NCBI RefSeq assembly: GCF_014650775.1
Contig: NZ_BMVP01000002.1
Coordinates: 434,001 to 498,000, forward strand
DNA from: Streptomyces cirratus
GTDB lineage: Bacteria > Actinomycetota > Actinomycetes > Streptomycetales > Streptomycetaceae
DNA length: 64,000 nt
Reading direction: 5' to 3'
The notes under the pieces are model-generated. The model made no database searches. It had not been told where the DNA came from and saw only the letters and a program-made list of their open reading frames with translations. Positions 41,585 to 53,302 of this stretch are shown in pieces (the first letter of the stretch is position 1; every line of letters begins with the position of its first letter). Both the position numbers and the translations under genes were made by a program.

Positions 41585-44500
41585 CACGCGCACGCCCATG
41601 ACCTCCCGGGAGTGGAGGTTCGGCACCAGGCCCAGGCGCCACGCCTGCCAGCCCTCCGCCGGATCCACGCCCCGGTCCAGGATCACCGCGTACGAGTCCA
41701 GGCAGTCCGCCAGCCGGCCGTCCCGCAGCGGGTGCGGGGCCGCCGACAGCCGGGCCAGTTCCGCCGCCGCCTCCTGCGGACCGGCCGGATCGGCCGGATC
41801 GCCGTACGGCAGCAGCGTGCAGCGCAGGAACCGGGCCCAGTCCTCGCCGCGCAGGTCCCCGTACGACGCGAACAGCCGCGCCGCCTCCTCGCACAGCACC
41901 ACCGCCTGCGGCACCCGGGCGTTGCCCGCGTCGACCACCGCCAGCTCCAGGCACGTCCACGCCTCGCCGTGCGCCAGCCCGATCCGCCGGAAGTCCGCCC
42001 GCGCGTCCACCAGCAGCTGCCGGGCGTAGCCGGAGTTGCGCAGGTTCCCCGTCTGCGCCGCGCGCTGGTCACGGGTCACCCGGCCCGAGTGGTGGCGGGC
42101 GTGCGCCAGCCCGTACACGTCCCGCATCCGCGAGAACATCGCCCGGGCCCGCTCCAGCTCACGCACCGCCGCGTCCCGCTCCCCGCCCTCCTCCAGCGCC
42201 TGCCCGAGGTAGTACAGCGTCCACGCCTCACCCCGCGCGTCCTCCGCGAGCCGGTGGCGGGCCAGCGCGTCCCGCAGCCGCTCCAGCGCCGGATCCGGAT
42301 CCCCCGCGACGACCCGGGCCCGCCCCAGCTGCGTCAGCGCCCACGCCTCGCCGCGGTCGTCACGGGTGCGCCCGTACAGCTCCAAGGCCAGACGCAGCTC
42401 CTCCTCCGCCCGCTCCACCGCGCCCAGCCGCAGGTAGACCTGCCCCAGCTGCAAATGCGCCCACGCCTCCCCGTGCACGCTCTCGCTGTGCCGGTGCAGC
42501 ACCAGCGAACGCTCCAGCAGGGCCAGCGCCTCCGCGAGCAGACCCCGGTCCCGCTCCACCGCTGCCAGCGCGTGCAGACCCCACGCACGGTCACCCGCCA
42601 GGTCGTCCCCCTCTTGCAGGGCCAGCGCCTCACGGAGCCGGGCCGCCGCCTCCGGCAGGTTGCCCTGGTGGTGCAGGGTGATGCCGAGCGAGACCAGCGC
42701 CATCGCCGCGCCCGCCTCCTGCCTGGCCTCCATGTACTGGTCGACCACCGACGTCAGCGTGGTGCGCGCCTTGTCCAGGTCCCCGAGCTGGCGCGCCGCG
42801 ATACCCGTACGCCACTGCACCGAACGCGCCAGCCGCCCGCCCGGGCCGGCCCGTCCGCCCTCCACCGCCCGGGCCAGCTCGTTGATCTCCCCGAGCCGGT
42901 AGAGGTCCCCGCGCAACAGGCAGAAGTCGCAGAGCGCGCCCAGCAGGTCCAGTACCGCCTGCTGGTCCACGCCCTGCGAATGCCGCAGCGCCGCCGTGAT
43001 GAAGCTCGACTCGTCGTCCAGCCAGCGCAGCGCCGCGTCGAGCGAAGCGAAGCCGTGACCGCCGAAGTGGTGGGCGCGCGTCGACATCTTCCCGTCGACC
43101 ATCCGGATCACCGAGTCCGCGAGGTCCGCGTAGCTGCGGATCAGCCGCTCGTGCGCGGCCGCCGCCTGCACACGGTCCTCGTCCGCCGCGAGCCGGGCCG
43201 CCGCGTACGCGCGCACCGCGTCGTGCATCCGGTACCGCTCGCCGCGTACGGGGTCCAGCAGCCCGGCGTCCGCCAGTTCGCGCAGCAGCCGCCCGGCCTC
43301 CGCCGCGTCCGCGTCGATCAGCGCGGCCGCCGCCGACGGGCCGAGCGAGGCCCGCCCCGCCAGCGTCAGGCGCCGCAGCAGCCGGCGCCGCTCCTCGGGC
43401 AGGCTGACGTAGGCCAGCGCCAGCGCCGCTTCGAGCCCCGGCCCCGGAGGGCCGGGCTCCGCCACCTCCCCCAGCGGGGCCAGCACCCGCAGCGCGAGCG
43501 GCAGCCCGGCGCCGAGCTCCAGCAGCGCCCCCTCCGCCTCCTCGTCGTACGCGGCCCCGCCCGCCGCCCGCGCCGTCGCCCGGACCAACTCGGCCGCCTC
43601 CGGCCGGGCCAGCCGCGTCACCGGCAACTGGTACACCCACGCCGCGAGGTCGGCCGGCAGCTCCAGCGGCCCCGGCGCCGTCACCAGCACCAGGCTCTCC
43701 GACCGCTCCGGGACCAGCGCGCGGACCTGCGCCGGGTCCACCGCGTCGTCCAGCACCACCGCCACCGGCTGCCCCTGCAAGTGCTGGTGGTACAGCTCGG
43801 CCAGGCGCCGAACCTGCTGCTGCGCGGACGCGCCCTCCCGGAACAGCAACTGCTCGCGCGGGGCCCCGAGCCGGTTCAGCAGGTGCAGCAGCGCCTCCCG
43901 CGTCGGCAGCGGGGCCTGACCCGCCTCGGCCGCCCCGCCCCGCAGGTCCACCACGCACGCGCCCCGGAACTGGTCCCGCAGCGCGTGCGCCGCCCGCAGC
44001 GCCAGGGTCGTCCGCCCGGAACCCGGTTCGCCGTGCAGCACCACGACCACCGGCCGGGTCTCCGTACCGGCCCGGGCCGCCTGCACCCACTGGTCGATCC
44101 GGGCCAGCTCCGCCCGGCGCCCCGCGAACACCGCCTCCGACTGCGGGAGCTGCCCGAAGGACTGCTCCAGCGCACTGCGCCGACGGGCCTGTGCACTGCG
44201 GTCCGTACCGCGCAGCGCCGGCCCGCCCCCGCCGGGCGGCTTGGCCAGGCCCACCACCGCGCCGCCCGCCCCCGCCGGGCCGCGCGAGCCGGTGCGCACC
44301 GCCGCCGACACCAGCCGCTGCTGCTCCAGGAAGGGCCGGATCCCGCGCACCTCCAGCACCGACAGCCACTGCAACCGCAGCTGCTCGGCGCCGCCCGGCC
44401 GGCCCAGGACGCCGGCCCGCCGGTTCGCGGCCGGCAGGTGCAGGGCCGTCACCTTCGCCACCGTCGCCGCGGCCCCGGCGACGCCCGCGGCCAGGCCCGC

Positions 44501-44830
44501 GCCGAGGGCGGTCCCGGCCGCCACGCCGAAGGCAAGGTCCGCCCCCGCGGCGGCCGCCGCCGCGACGCCGGTCACCAGCAGGGCGGTGGAGGTGTTCGCC
44601 CTCCGGAACGCCTCGGCCAGGGACTCCTCCCCGGCGGCCGCCTCGTCCAGCGCCCGCGCGTACGCCTCGTACTCCTCGGCGGCGGCCGCCGCGATCTGCT
44701 CCAGCGCCTCCCGCCCCCGCGCGAGCAGCGCCGCCTTGTCCACCGGCCCCCGCCGCGCCTCCTCCTCGACGGCCCGCTCCAACAGCCGCTCGGCCTCACC
44801 ACGATGACCATCCCGCATCGGCGTCCCCAT
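41579..44830 (-). CDS. Large STAND/NB-ARC-like ATPase with TPR repeats and hydrophobic N-terminal segment
   Basis: The protein has 1083 residues. A charged helical N-terminus (1-80) precedes a Gly/Ala-rich hydrophobic span (82-130) that may insert in the membrane. The NTPase begins near residue 230: GEPGSGRTT at 267-275 stands as Walker A but has Arg for Lys, and VAVVLDDAVD is Walker B. A winged-helix region (RYRMHDAVRAYAAARL) follows, then about 450 residues of TPRs. The AfsR DNA-binding domain is absent. Such proteins sense signals and oligomerise, and many act in stress, development or phage defence. ATG at 44830 has GGAG upstream. Confidence 0.85.
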   Translation of the reverse strand: MGTPMRDGHRGEAERLLERAVEEEARRGPVDKAALLARGREALEQIAAAAAEEYEAYARALDEAAAGEESLAEAFRRANTSTALLVTGVAAAAAAGADLAFGVAAGTALGAGLAAGVAGAAATVAKVTALHLPAANRRAGVLGRPGGAEQLRLQWLSVLEVRGIRPFLEQQRLVSAAVRTGSRGPAGAGGAVVGLAKPPGGGGPALRGTDRSAQARRRSALEQSFGQLPQSEAVFAGRRAELARIDQWVQAARAGTETRPVVVVLHGEPGSGRTTLALRAAHALRDQFRGACVVDLRGGAAEAGQAPLPTREALLHLLNRLGAPREQLLFREGASAQQQVRRLAELYHQHLQGQPVAVVLDDAVDPAQVRALVPERSESLVLVTAPGPLELPADLAAWVYQLPVTRLARPEAAELVRATARAAGGAAYDEEAEGALLELGAGLPLALRVLAPLGEVAEPGPPGPGLEAALALAYVSLPEERRRLLRRLTLAGRASLGPSAAAALIDADAAEAGRLLRELADAGLLDPVRGERYRMHDAVRAYAAARLAADEDRVQAAAAHERLIRSYADLADSVIRMVDGKMSTRAHHFGGHGFASLDAALRWLDDESSFITAALRHSQGVDQQAVLDLLGALCDFCLLRGDLYRLGEINELARAVEGGRAGPGGRLARSVQWRTGIAARQLGDLDKARTTLTSVVDQYMEARQEAGAAMALVSLGITLHHQGNLPEAAARLREALALQEGDDLAGDRAWGLHALAAVERDRGLLAEALALLERSLVLHRHSESVHGEAWAHLQLGQVYLRLGAVERAEEELRLALELYGRTRDDRGEAWALTQLGRARVVAGDPDPALERLRDALARHRLAEDARGEAWTLYYLGQALEEGGERDAAVRELERARAMFSRMRDVYGLAHARHHSGRVTRDQRAAQTGNLRNSGYARQLLVDARADFRRIGLAHGEAWTCLELAVVDAGNARVPQAVVLCEEAARLFASYGDLRGEDWARFLRCTLLPYGDPADPAGPQEAAAELARLSAAPHPLRDGRLADCLDSYAVILDRGVDPAEGWQAWRLGLVPNLHSREVMGVRVP

Positions 44831-45027
44831 CCAGCGCTCCGACAACGACCCCCAAGTCTCCTGCGCACCCCGCGCCGGCGCGACCAATCTGAGCTAGTTC
44901 AGAGCCAGTTGACTTCCCGCACCCCCACCACACGCATATGTCCACCCCGCCGCCCGACCCTGCGACCGGGGCCCGCGGGCGGCCCGGTCGCAGGCCGCGG
45001 CGCCTGGCGTGAGGCAGGATTGGCCTC

Positions 45028-47082
<2,055 letters not shown>

Positions 47083-47091
47083 CGGCCGCGG

Positions 47092-47784
47092 TCAGTGCTG
47101 GTAGGCGGCGAGCGAGATGCCGATGTAGTGGGCGACGAACGCCGCGAGGGTCAGCAAGTGGAAGACCTCGTGGAAGCCGAAGAAGCGGGGCGAGGGGTTG
47201 GGGCGCTTGAGCCCGTAGATGACGCCCCCGGCGCTGTAGAGCAGCCCCCCGGCGACCACGAGGACCAGGACCGCGATGCCGCCGGTCCGCAGGAAGTCGG
47301 GCAGGAAGAAGACGGCCGCCCAACCCATCGCTATGTAGCAGGGCGTGTAGAGCCAGCGCGGTGCGCCGACCCAGAAGACGCGGAAGGCGATTCCGGCCGC
47401 CGCGGCGATCCACACCGCCCACAGGAGCGTCCGTCCGGTGGAGTCGGGGAGGAGGAGCACCGTCAGCGGGGTATAGGTACCCGCGATGATCAGGAAAATG
47501 TTGGCGTGATCGAGCCGTCGCAGCACGGCCTCGCCCCGCGGCCCCCAGGTGCCGCGGTGATAGACGGCGCTCACCCCGAAGAGCAGGCAGGCCGTCAGTA
47601 CATAGACGCCGCAGGCCACTCGGGCCCTGGTGGAATCGGTGAAGGCCATGAGCACGAGGCCGGCGACCACCACGGCGGGGAACATCGCGGTGTGCAGCCA
47701 GCCGCGCATGAGCGGCTTGAGCTCTGCGGGGACCACCGGAGCCTGGGGTGCCGTTTCGGCCACGGTGGAGGCGTCAGAAGTCAT
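47092..47784 (-). CDS. trhA: TrhA/hemolysin III (PAQR-like) membrane protein
   Basis: The protein has 230 residues and seven TM segments. The family core has HTAMFP, SAVYHRG, DHANIFLIIAGTYTPL and the C-terminal GFHEVFHLLTL; the histidines are likely zinc ligands. Bacterial relatives affect membrane fluidity and energy state. Start MTSDAST is preferred over three codons before. It is convergent with the YyaL gene and divergent from pckG. Confidence 0.9.
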   Translation of the reverse strand: MTSDASTVAETAPQAPVVPAELKPLMRGWLHTAMFPAVVVAGLVLMAFTDSTRARVACGVYVLTACLLFGVSAVYHRGTWGPRGEAVLRRLDHANIFLIIAGTYTPLTVLLLPDSTGRTLLWAVWIAAAAGIAFRVFWVGAPRWLYTPCYIAMGWAAVFFLPDFLRTGGIAVLVLVVAGGLLYSAGGVIYGLKRPNPSPRFFGFHEVFHLLTLAAFVAHYIGISLAAYQH

Positions 47785-48004
47785 GCCGCACATGCTACCT
47801 ACGGGTCCGTAGGTTTCCGTTAATGCTCTTTACGGAAGATTGACGCGAGTGGCGATGCTCACGTGAGAAGCCCTCTGGACATATGCGCATACGCACCGGA
47901 TGATCAGATGAGTGCGGTCGGCACCGGATGAGCGGAGCGCGAAGCGTCCGGGTCGCAGCCCCCACGGGGCATACACCAAACAAACCCCTCAACAAGGAGC
48001 AATC

Positions 48005-49843
48005 GTGGCGCGCGACAACGCGGCTCCCACCTCTTCCATCCCGACGAACCACACGGAGCTCATTTCCTGGGTCGACGAGATCGCGGCCCTCACCGAGCCG
48101 GACCAGGTCGTCTGGTGCGACGGCTCCGAGGCCGAGTACGAGCGCCTGTGCGAGGAGCTCGTCTCCAAGGGCACGTTCAGGAAGCTCGACCCGGCCAAGC
48201 GCCCGAACTCGTACTACGCCGCCTCCGACCCGTCCGACGTCGCGCGCGTCGAGGACCGGACCTTCATCTGCTCCGAGAAGGAGGAGGACGCGGGCCCGAC
48301 CAACCACTGGAAGGCCCCTTCCGAGATGAAGGAGCTGTTCGCGGGAGAGAAGGGCATCTTCCGCGGCTCCATGAAGGGCCGCACGATGTACGTCGTGCCC
48401 TTCTGCATGGGCCCCCTCGGCTCCGAGCTCTCCGCGATCGGCGTCGAGATCACCGACTCCGCGTACGTCGCCGTCGCCATGCGCACGATGACCCGCATGG
48501 GCAAGGCAGTCCTCGACGTGCTCGGCACCGACGGGTTCTTCGTCAAGGCCGTCCACACCCTCGGCGCTCCGCTCGCCGAGGGCGAGGCCGACGTCCCGTG
48601 GCCGTGCAACACCACCAAGTACATCTCGCACTTCCCGGAGACGCGCGAGATCTGGTCCTACGGTTCCGGCTACGGCGGCAACGCCCTGCTCGGCAAGAAG
48701 TGCTACGCGCTGCGCATCGCCTCCGTCATGGCCCGCGACGAGGGCTGGCTCGCCGAGCACATGCTGATCCTCAAGCTCACCCCGCCGCAGGGTGAGGCCG
48801 AGGCGCCCAAGTACATCGCGGCCGCGTTCCCGTCCGCCTGTGGCAAGACCAACCTCGCCATGCTGGAGCCCACGATCCCCGGCTGGACGGTCGAGACCAT
48901 CGGCGACGACATCGCCTGGATGCGGTTCGGTGAGGACGGCCGCCTCTACGCGATCAACCCCGAGGCCGGCTTCTTCGGCGTCGCGCCCGGCACCGGCGAG
49001 CACACCAACGCCAACGCCATGAAGACGATGTACGCGAACACCGTCTTCACCAACGTCGCGCTCACCCCGGACGGCTCCGACGTCTGGTGGGAGGGCATGA
49101 CCGAGGAGCCCCCGGCCGAGCTCATCGACTGGAAGGGCAACCCCTGGACCCCGGCGTCCGGGACCCCGGCGGCCCACCCCAACGCCCGCTTCGCCGTCCC
49201 GGCCTCGCAGTGCCCGACGATCGCCGCCGAGTGGGAGGACCCCAAGGGCGTCCCGATCTCCGCGATCCTCTTCGGCGGCCGCCGCGCCTCCGCCGTGCCG
49301 CTGGTGACCGAGTCCTTCGACTGGAACCACGGCGTCTTCATCGGCTCGAACATCGCCTCCGAGAAGACCGCCGCCGCCGAGGGCAAGGTCGGCGAGCTGC
49401 GCCGCGACCCGTTCGCCATGCTGCCGTTCTGCGGTTACAACATGGGCGACTACATGGGCCACTGGGTCAAGGTCGGCGCCTCCGCGGACCCGGCGAAGCT
49501 CCCGAAGATCTACTACGTGAACTGGTTCCGCAAGAACGACGCGGGCAAGTTCGTGTGGCCGGGCTTCGGCGAGAACAGCCGTGTCCTCAAGTGGGTCGTC
49601 GAGCGCCTGGACGGCAAGGCCGAGGGCGTCGAGACCCCCATCGGCATCCTGCCGACCGCGGACTCCCTCGACACCGAGGGCCTCGACCTGCCGGCCGAGG
49701 ACCTGGAGCTCCTGCTGACGGTCGACAAGGAGGTCTGGCGCGACGAGGCCGCCCTGGTCCCCGAGCACCTGAACACCTACGGTGACCACACGCCCAAGGA
49801 GCTGTGGGACCAGTACCACGCGCTCGTCGAGCGCCTGGGCTGA
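48005..49843 (+). CDS. pckG: Phosphoenolpyruvate carboxykinase (GTP)
   Basis: This 612-residue enzyme converts oxaloacetate to PEP at the start of gluconeogenesis. The GTP-type P-loop is [13 protein letters not shown] with the reactive Cys; metal-binding and PEP segments include [10 protein letters not shown] and [21 protein letters not shown]. The GTG at 48005 follows AAGGAG. A 220-bp leader precedes it. Its 3' end runs into a short tandem repeat. Confidence 0.95.
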   Translation: MARDNAAPTSSIPTNHTELISWVDEIAALTEPDQVVWCDGSEAEYERLCEELVSKGTFRKLDPAKRPNSYYAASDPSDVARVEDRTFICSEKEEDAGPTNHWKAPSEMKELFAGEKGIFRGSMKGRTMYVVPFCMGPLGSELSAIGVEITDSAYVAVAMRTMTRMGKAVLDVLGTDGFFVKAVHTLGAPLAEGEADVPWPCNTTKYISHFPETREIWSYGSGYGGNALLGKKCYALRIASVMARDEGWLAEHMLILKLTPPQGEAEAPKYIAAAFPSACGKTNLAMLEPTIPGWTVETIGDDIAWMRFGEDGRLYAINPEAGFFGVAPGTGEHTNANAMKTMYANTVFTNVALTPDGSDVWWEGMTEEPPAELIDWKGNPWTPASGTPAAHPNARFAVPASQCPTIAAEWEDPKGVPISAILFGGRRASAVPLVTESFDWNHGVFIGSNIASEKTAAAEGKVGELRRDPFAMLPFCGYNMGDYMGHWVKVGASADPAKLPKIYYVNWFRKNDAGKFVWPGFGENSRVLKWVVERLDGKAEGVETPIGILPTADSLDTEGLDLPAEDLELLLTVDKEVWRDEAALVPEHLNTYGDHTPKELWDQYHALVERLG

Positions 49844-49877
49844 TCCCCGCGATCCCCGCGATCGCCGCGATCCCCTG
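49842..49877. repeat. Four-copy 9-bp tandem repeat after pckG
   Basis: GATCCCCGC is repeated four times (the third and fourth with one or two changes) starting within the stop codon of pckG. It may come from slippage. No role is assigned. Confidence 0.6.
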
Positions 49878-49900
49878 AGCTTTCGGGGGTGAGCGCCTGA

Positions 49901-50515
49901 TCAGGACCTGCCCCGGTCCTCCAGGTAGGTCGTATGCGTCTGCTGACGGCGGGCCTCCGCTTCCCGGAGGCCCGCCGTCACGCGTTCCGCCTCGTCGAGC
50001 AGGGCGGACAGCTGCCGCTCCAAGTGGCGCTCCGGAGACTCCCCGCCCGGGGTGAGCCGGTTCCACCAGCGGGTGCGGTGGTAGGAGTCCACGCACTCGG
50101 GGACGTCCAGCCGGACCGCCCGGGACAGCGCGTGCACCGCCTCCGGCTCCGTGGCCAGTACCTCCGCCACCCAGCCGGGATCCAGAAGCGCCTCGTACAG
50201 CTCCAGCAGCTCAGCCAGCCTCCCCCCGGCCGCCGGAGGCAGCTCCACCTCCGCGACGTACTCCCGCAGGCGCGCGAAGTCGGCTCGCAGGACCTCCAGT
50301 TGCGCGGCCGGCGGCGGGAAGGACGGCAGCGCGACGCGCTCCGGCGGGGCCAGCAGCGCCCCCGCGCCGTACAGGGCCACGGCCACGAGCGGCCCGTAGC
50401 CGCCCGCCAGGCCGGCCAGGGCCAGACCCACCCCGGCCAGCCCGCACGCGCAGCCGGCCAGGTTCTTCCCCGACTCCAGGTAGGCCAGCACCCGCTTCCC
50501 GCTACTGGTAGCCAC
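49901..50515 (-). CDS. Two-TM hypothetical protein, last gene of the TelA-VWA operon
   Basis: The product has 204 residues. A short N-terminus is followed by two hydrophobic segments (LAGCACGLAGVGLALAGLAG and LVAVALYGAGALLAPP), then a cytosolic helical domain of about 140 residues (LEVLRADFARLREYVAEVEL, LAELLELYEALLDPGW, HLERQLSALLDEAERVTAGL). GTG start, overlapping the stop of the VWA gene by 14 bases. No domain is known; its position and coupling suggest it serves the same envelope function. Confidence 0.8.
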   Translation of the reverse strand: MATSSGKRVLAYLESGKNLAGCACGLAGVGLALAGLAGGYGPLVAVALYGAGALLAPPERVALPSFPPPAAQLEVLRADFARLREYVAEVELPPAAGGRLAELLELYEALLDPGWVAEVLATEPEAVHALSRAVRLDVPECVDSYHRTRWWNRLTPGGESPERHLERQLSALLDEAERVTAGLREAEARRQQTHTTYLEDRGRS

Positions 50516-52103
50516 GGATCTCCTCGAAGGCGCCGTCCAGCGAGCCGCTGCCGCCGGTCGCGTCGAAGAGCCGGCCGCCCGTCAGTTCGCTGATGTGCGT
50601 GAGTTCCCTGCGGTCCGAGTCGCCGAACAGCACCGCGAAGACCGGGGTGTGCTTCTGCCCGTCCGGCAGCCCGGCGTAGAAGGAGTCGAAGTCCTGCACC
50701 TTGTCCCCGCTCTGCCCGTCGGTCATCAGTACGATCGAGGTGAACGCGTCGGCGTTGCCCTTCCCCAGGTGCTGGTACGCCGCCTTGAGGCTGCCGTACA
50801 CGGCCGTGCCGCCCTCCGGTTCGAGCGCGTCCACGTCCTTGCGGATCGCGTCCAGCGCCGGCCCCGGATCGCCCGGCTCCACGACGTGGGTGAGCACCTT
50901 CTTCACCTTGTCGCCGAACGGCAGCAGCGTCACCTCCTCGCGGTCCCGGAACCGCCGGCCCGGGCCGGAACTCCCCGTGCCCGTCAGGTCGGTGAGCGCC
51001 GACTTCAACCGTCCGATGCGGTTCTCGTCCTCCATGGAGCCCGAGGTGTCCAGTACGTACACCGTCCGCGAGGGCCGGCGCAGTTCGTTCTCGTACGAGG
51101 CCAGCAGCCCGTCGGCGACCGCCCGCGAGCCGGGGAAGGGCAGCTCGCGCCGCTTGTCCTCGCCCAGCCCGGCGGCCGGGGCCACTCCCGGGGTCACCGG
51201 GCGCCGGAAGGTCTTCTCGGTGATCGCCTTCTGCGCGTCCGCGCCCCGCAGGTACTCCGTCAGGGCCCGGCCCGCGTCCCGCGCCCCGACCGGCGCCGAG
51301 GCCAGCAGGGTCAGCGGGTAGTGCGCCGTGACCACCCCGTCGCGCGGCCGGATCACCGTCAGCGGCTCCTTGGCCGTGCTGTTCATCGACAGCAGCACCG
51401 ACTCGTAGTTGACCACCGCGTCGACGTCGCCGCGCCGCGCGTACGCCGTGGCCAGCCAGCCCGAGGAGCCCGAGGTCAGCTTCTGCCCGGCGAAGAACTC
51501 CTTGAGCTTCGGCCGGGCCGTCGCCACGTCCGCCTCCGTCAGCGCAGCCTGCGCGCCCGACAGCCCCGACGCCACCGAGACCAGCGCGGAGAAACCGGAG
51601 TTGGAACGTACCGGGTCGGTCATCCCGTAGGTGAGCTTCCCGGCGGCGACCGCCTCGTGCACCGCCGACCAGGTCACCTCGTCGGGCTTCCAGCCCAGCC
51701 GGGCCACCGCCTGCGGCTTCACCCCGATCGCGACGGGCGAGGACATCACGGGTGTCTCGCTGCTCAGCTTCCCGGCCGCCTCGGGCCGCAGCCGCAGGTA
51801 GTCGTCGGAGGACAGCCAGATCGCGTCGAACCTGCCGTCCGCCTTGTCGGAGGCCACCTGCTCGGCCGCGTCCAGCGTGCCCGACCAGGTGAACTCGACG
51901 GTCACCCCGGTGGCAGCCTTGGCCGACTTCAACACCGGCTCCATGTCGGCGAGTTCGCTGGAGGCGAGCACCCGTAGCGTGCCCGGCCGGTACACCGGCG
52001 GTCCGCTCTTGCCCGGGGGCGTGCCCGGGTCCTGCGACGTACAGGCCGTCGCCGCCGCCAGCGTGGCCAGGGCGAGTACGGACCACAGCGCCCGGCGGAT
52101 CAC
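50502..52103 (-). CDS. Lipoprotein fusing a solute-binding-like domain to a von Willebrand A domain
   Basis: The protein has 533 residues. The lipobox ATAC puts lipidated Cys near residue 21. Residues 35-320 form a periplasmic-binding-like fold (LRVLASSELADMEPVLK, FTWSGTLDAAEQV, GMTDPVRSNSGFSALVSVAS, SSGWLATAY). Residues 345-520 are a VWA domain with the MIDAS motif DTSGS near 352 and later TDGQSGD. There is no permease or ATPase next to it. The ATG overlaps the TelA stop (ATGA). The fusion suggests ligand-dependent metal or protein contact outside the membrane; the ligand is unknown. Confidence 0.85.
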   Translation of the reverse strand: MIRRALWSVLALATLAAATACTSQDPGTPPGKSGPPVYRPGTLRVLASSELADMEPVLKSAKAATGVTVEFTWSGTLDAAEQVASDKADGRFDAIWLSSDDYLRLRPEAAGKLSSETPVMSSPVAIGVKPQAVARLGWKPDEVTWSAVHEAVAAGKLTYGMTDPVRSNSGFSALVSVASGLSGAQAALTEADVATARPKLKEFFAGQKLTSGSSGWLATAYARRGDVDAVVNYESVLLSMNSTAKEPLTVIRPRDGVVTAHYPLTLLASAPVGARDAGRALTEYLRGADAQKAITEKTFRRPVTPGVAPAAGLGEDKRRELPFPGSRAVADGLLASYENELRRPSRTVYVLDTSGSMEDENRIGRLKSALTDLTGTGSSGPGRRFRDREEVTLLPFGDKVKKVLTHVVEPGDPGPALDAIRKDVDALEPEGGTAVYGSLKAAYQHLGKGNADAFTSIVLMTDGQSGDKVQDFDSFYAGLPDGQKHTPVFAVLFGDSDRRELTHISELTGGRLFDATGGSGSLDGAFEEIRGYQ

Positions 52104-53302
52104 TGGGCCCCTCCTTCGAGGACGCCCGCGGTGCGGGTGCGCGCCAGGTACGCCGAGGCGCTCTGCAACTCACCCGTCAAGGACTCCACGGTCGCGGCCA
52201 TGGACTCGGTCGCCTGCACCTTGAACGTGTCGATCGCGTCCAGCGTCTGGTAGATCTGCGCGAAGGCCGCGCGCAGCGTCTCCGCGCCCACGGCCGGGTC
52301 CGCCGCGATCCGCTGGACGTCCCCGCTCTGTGTGGCCAGCATCCGGGCGTTGCCCCGGATCAGGTCCTCGGTGGTGCCGCGCAGGCTGTCGACCTGTTCG
52401 GTGACCTTGCGCTGGTTCTCCAGCGCCGAGGCCAGCATCACCGCGATGCGCAGCGCCGACACCGTGGTGGTCGCCGCCCGCTCCACGCCCTTGATGAGCT
52501 CGTCGTTGTTGCGCCGCACCACGTCCATCGCCAGGTAGCCCTGCGCGCAGACGGCCAGCTGGGTCAGCAGGTCCTGGTGCTTCTGCCGTACGGGGAACAG
52601 CACGTCGGCGCGTATCGCGTCCGCCCGGGCCGGGTCGTCACCCTCGGCCTCGGCGATCCGCTGCTCCACGGCCGCGTCCAGGGCCTCGGTGAGCACCGCG
52701 TACTCCTGGAGCCTGCCCATGGTCTCCCACAGGCGTGCCCGTTCCGTGTGCAGGGCCGCGTTGTCCCGGCGGAGCTCGTCCTGGCCGCCGCGCAGCGCAC
52801 CGACGATCCGGTCGAGGGTGGCCCGTGAGGAGGCGTACGTGGCCACGTGGTCGCGGAGACGGGCCGCGCCGGGCAGCTTCGCGAGGAGCCCGCGCACCCC
52901 CTTGGCGGGCGCCTCCCGCGGGTCGAGGTCCTCCACGGTGCGGCGCAGTTCCACGAGCGAGCCCGCCACCCGGGTCTGGGCGTCGCCGCCGCCGTCGGAG
53001 CCGAGTGAGCGTACGGCCCGCTCCAGCATCCGGTTGGACTGCTGGGCGGCGGTGCGGATGTCGGCGCTGCCGAGCCGGCCGATCTCCTCGACGCGCCGGG
53101 CGAACTCGGGCGAGCGGGTGTCGACCCCGGCGAGCGAGCCGACGTACTCCCCGGCCCGGCGGGCCATTTCGGCGCGGACCTCGTCCCGCAGCGGCACCAG
53201 GCCGGCGGCCTGCTCGCGCCGGACGGGCTCGACGGGTCCGGGTGCGCTGAGGACGAGCGGGACGCCGCCTGTCGCGTCGTCCTCGGGCGGTGTCGGGTTC
53301 AT
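52100..53302 (-). CDS. TelA-like toxic anion resistance family protein
   Basis: This 400-residue coiled-coil protein is cytosolic and of the TelA (KlaA) family: AARLRDHVATYASSRATLDR, ELRRDNAALHTERARLWETM, then VRQKHQDLLTQLAVCAQGYLAM and VVRRNNDELIKGVERAATTT. Family members are linked to tellurite and envelope-stress resistance, with unknown mechanism. Start and stop overlap the neighbouring genes by four bases each, so it is translated with both binding-type proteins. Confidence 0.88.
   Translation of the reverse strand: MNPTPPEDDATGGVPLVLSAPGPVEPVRREQAAGLVPLRDEVRAEMARRAGEYVGSLAGVDTRSPEFARRVEEIGRLGSADIRTAAQQSNRMLERAVRSLGSDGGGDAQTRVAGSLVELRRTVEDLDPREAPAKGVRGLLAKLPGAARLRDHVATYASSRATLDRIVGALRGGQDELRRDNAALHTERARLWETMGRLQEYAVLTEALDAAVEQRIAEAEGDDPARADAIRADVLFPVRQKHQDLLTQLAVCAQGYLAMDVVRRNNDELIKGVERAATTTVSALRIAVMLASALENQRKVTEQVDSLRGTTEDLIRGNARMLATQSGDVQRIAADPAVGAETLRAAFAQIYQTLDAIDTFKVQATESMAATVESLTGELQSASAYLARTRTAGVLEGGAQ

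Noticed and set aside
47794..48004. Possible riboswitch in the pckG leader
   Set aside because: I saw no stable conserved fold of a known class; only an ordinary leader and ribosome site.
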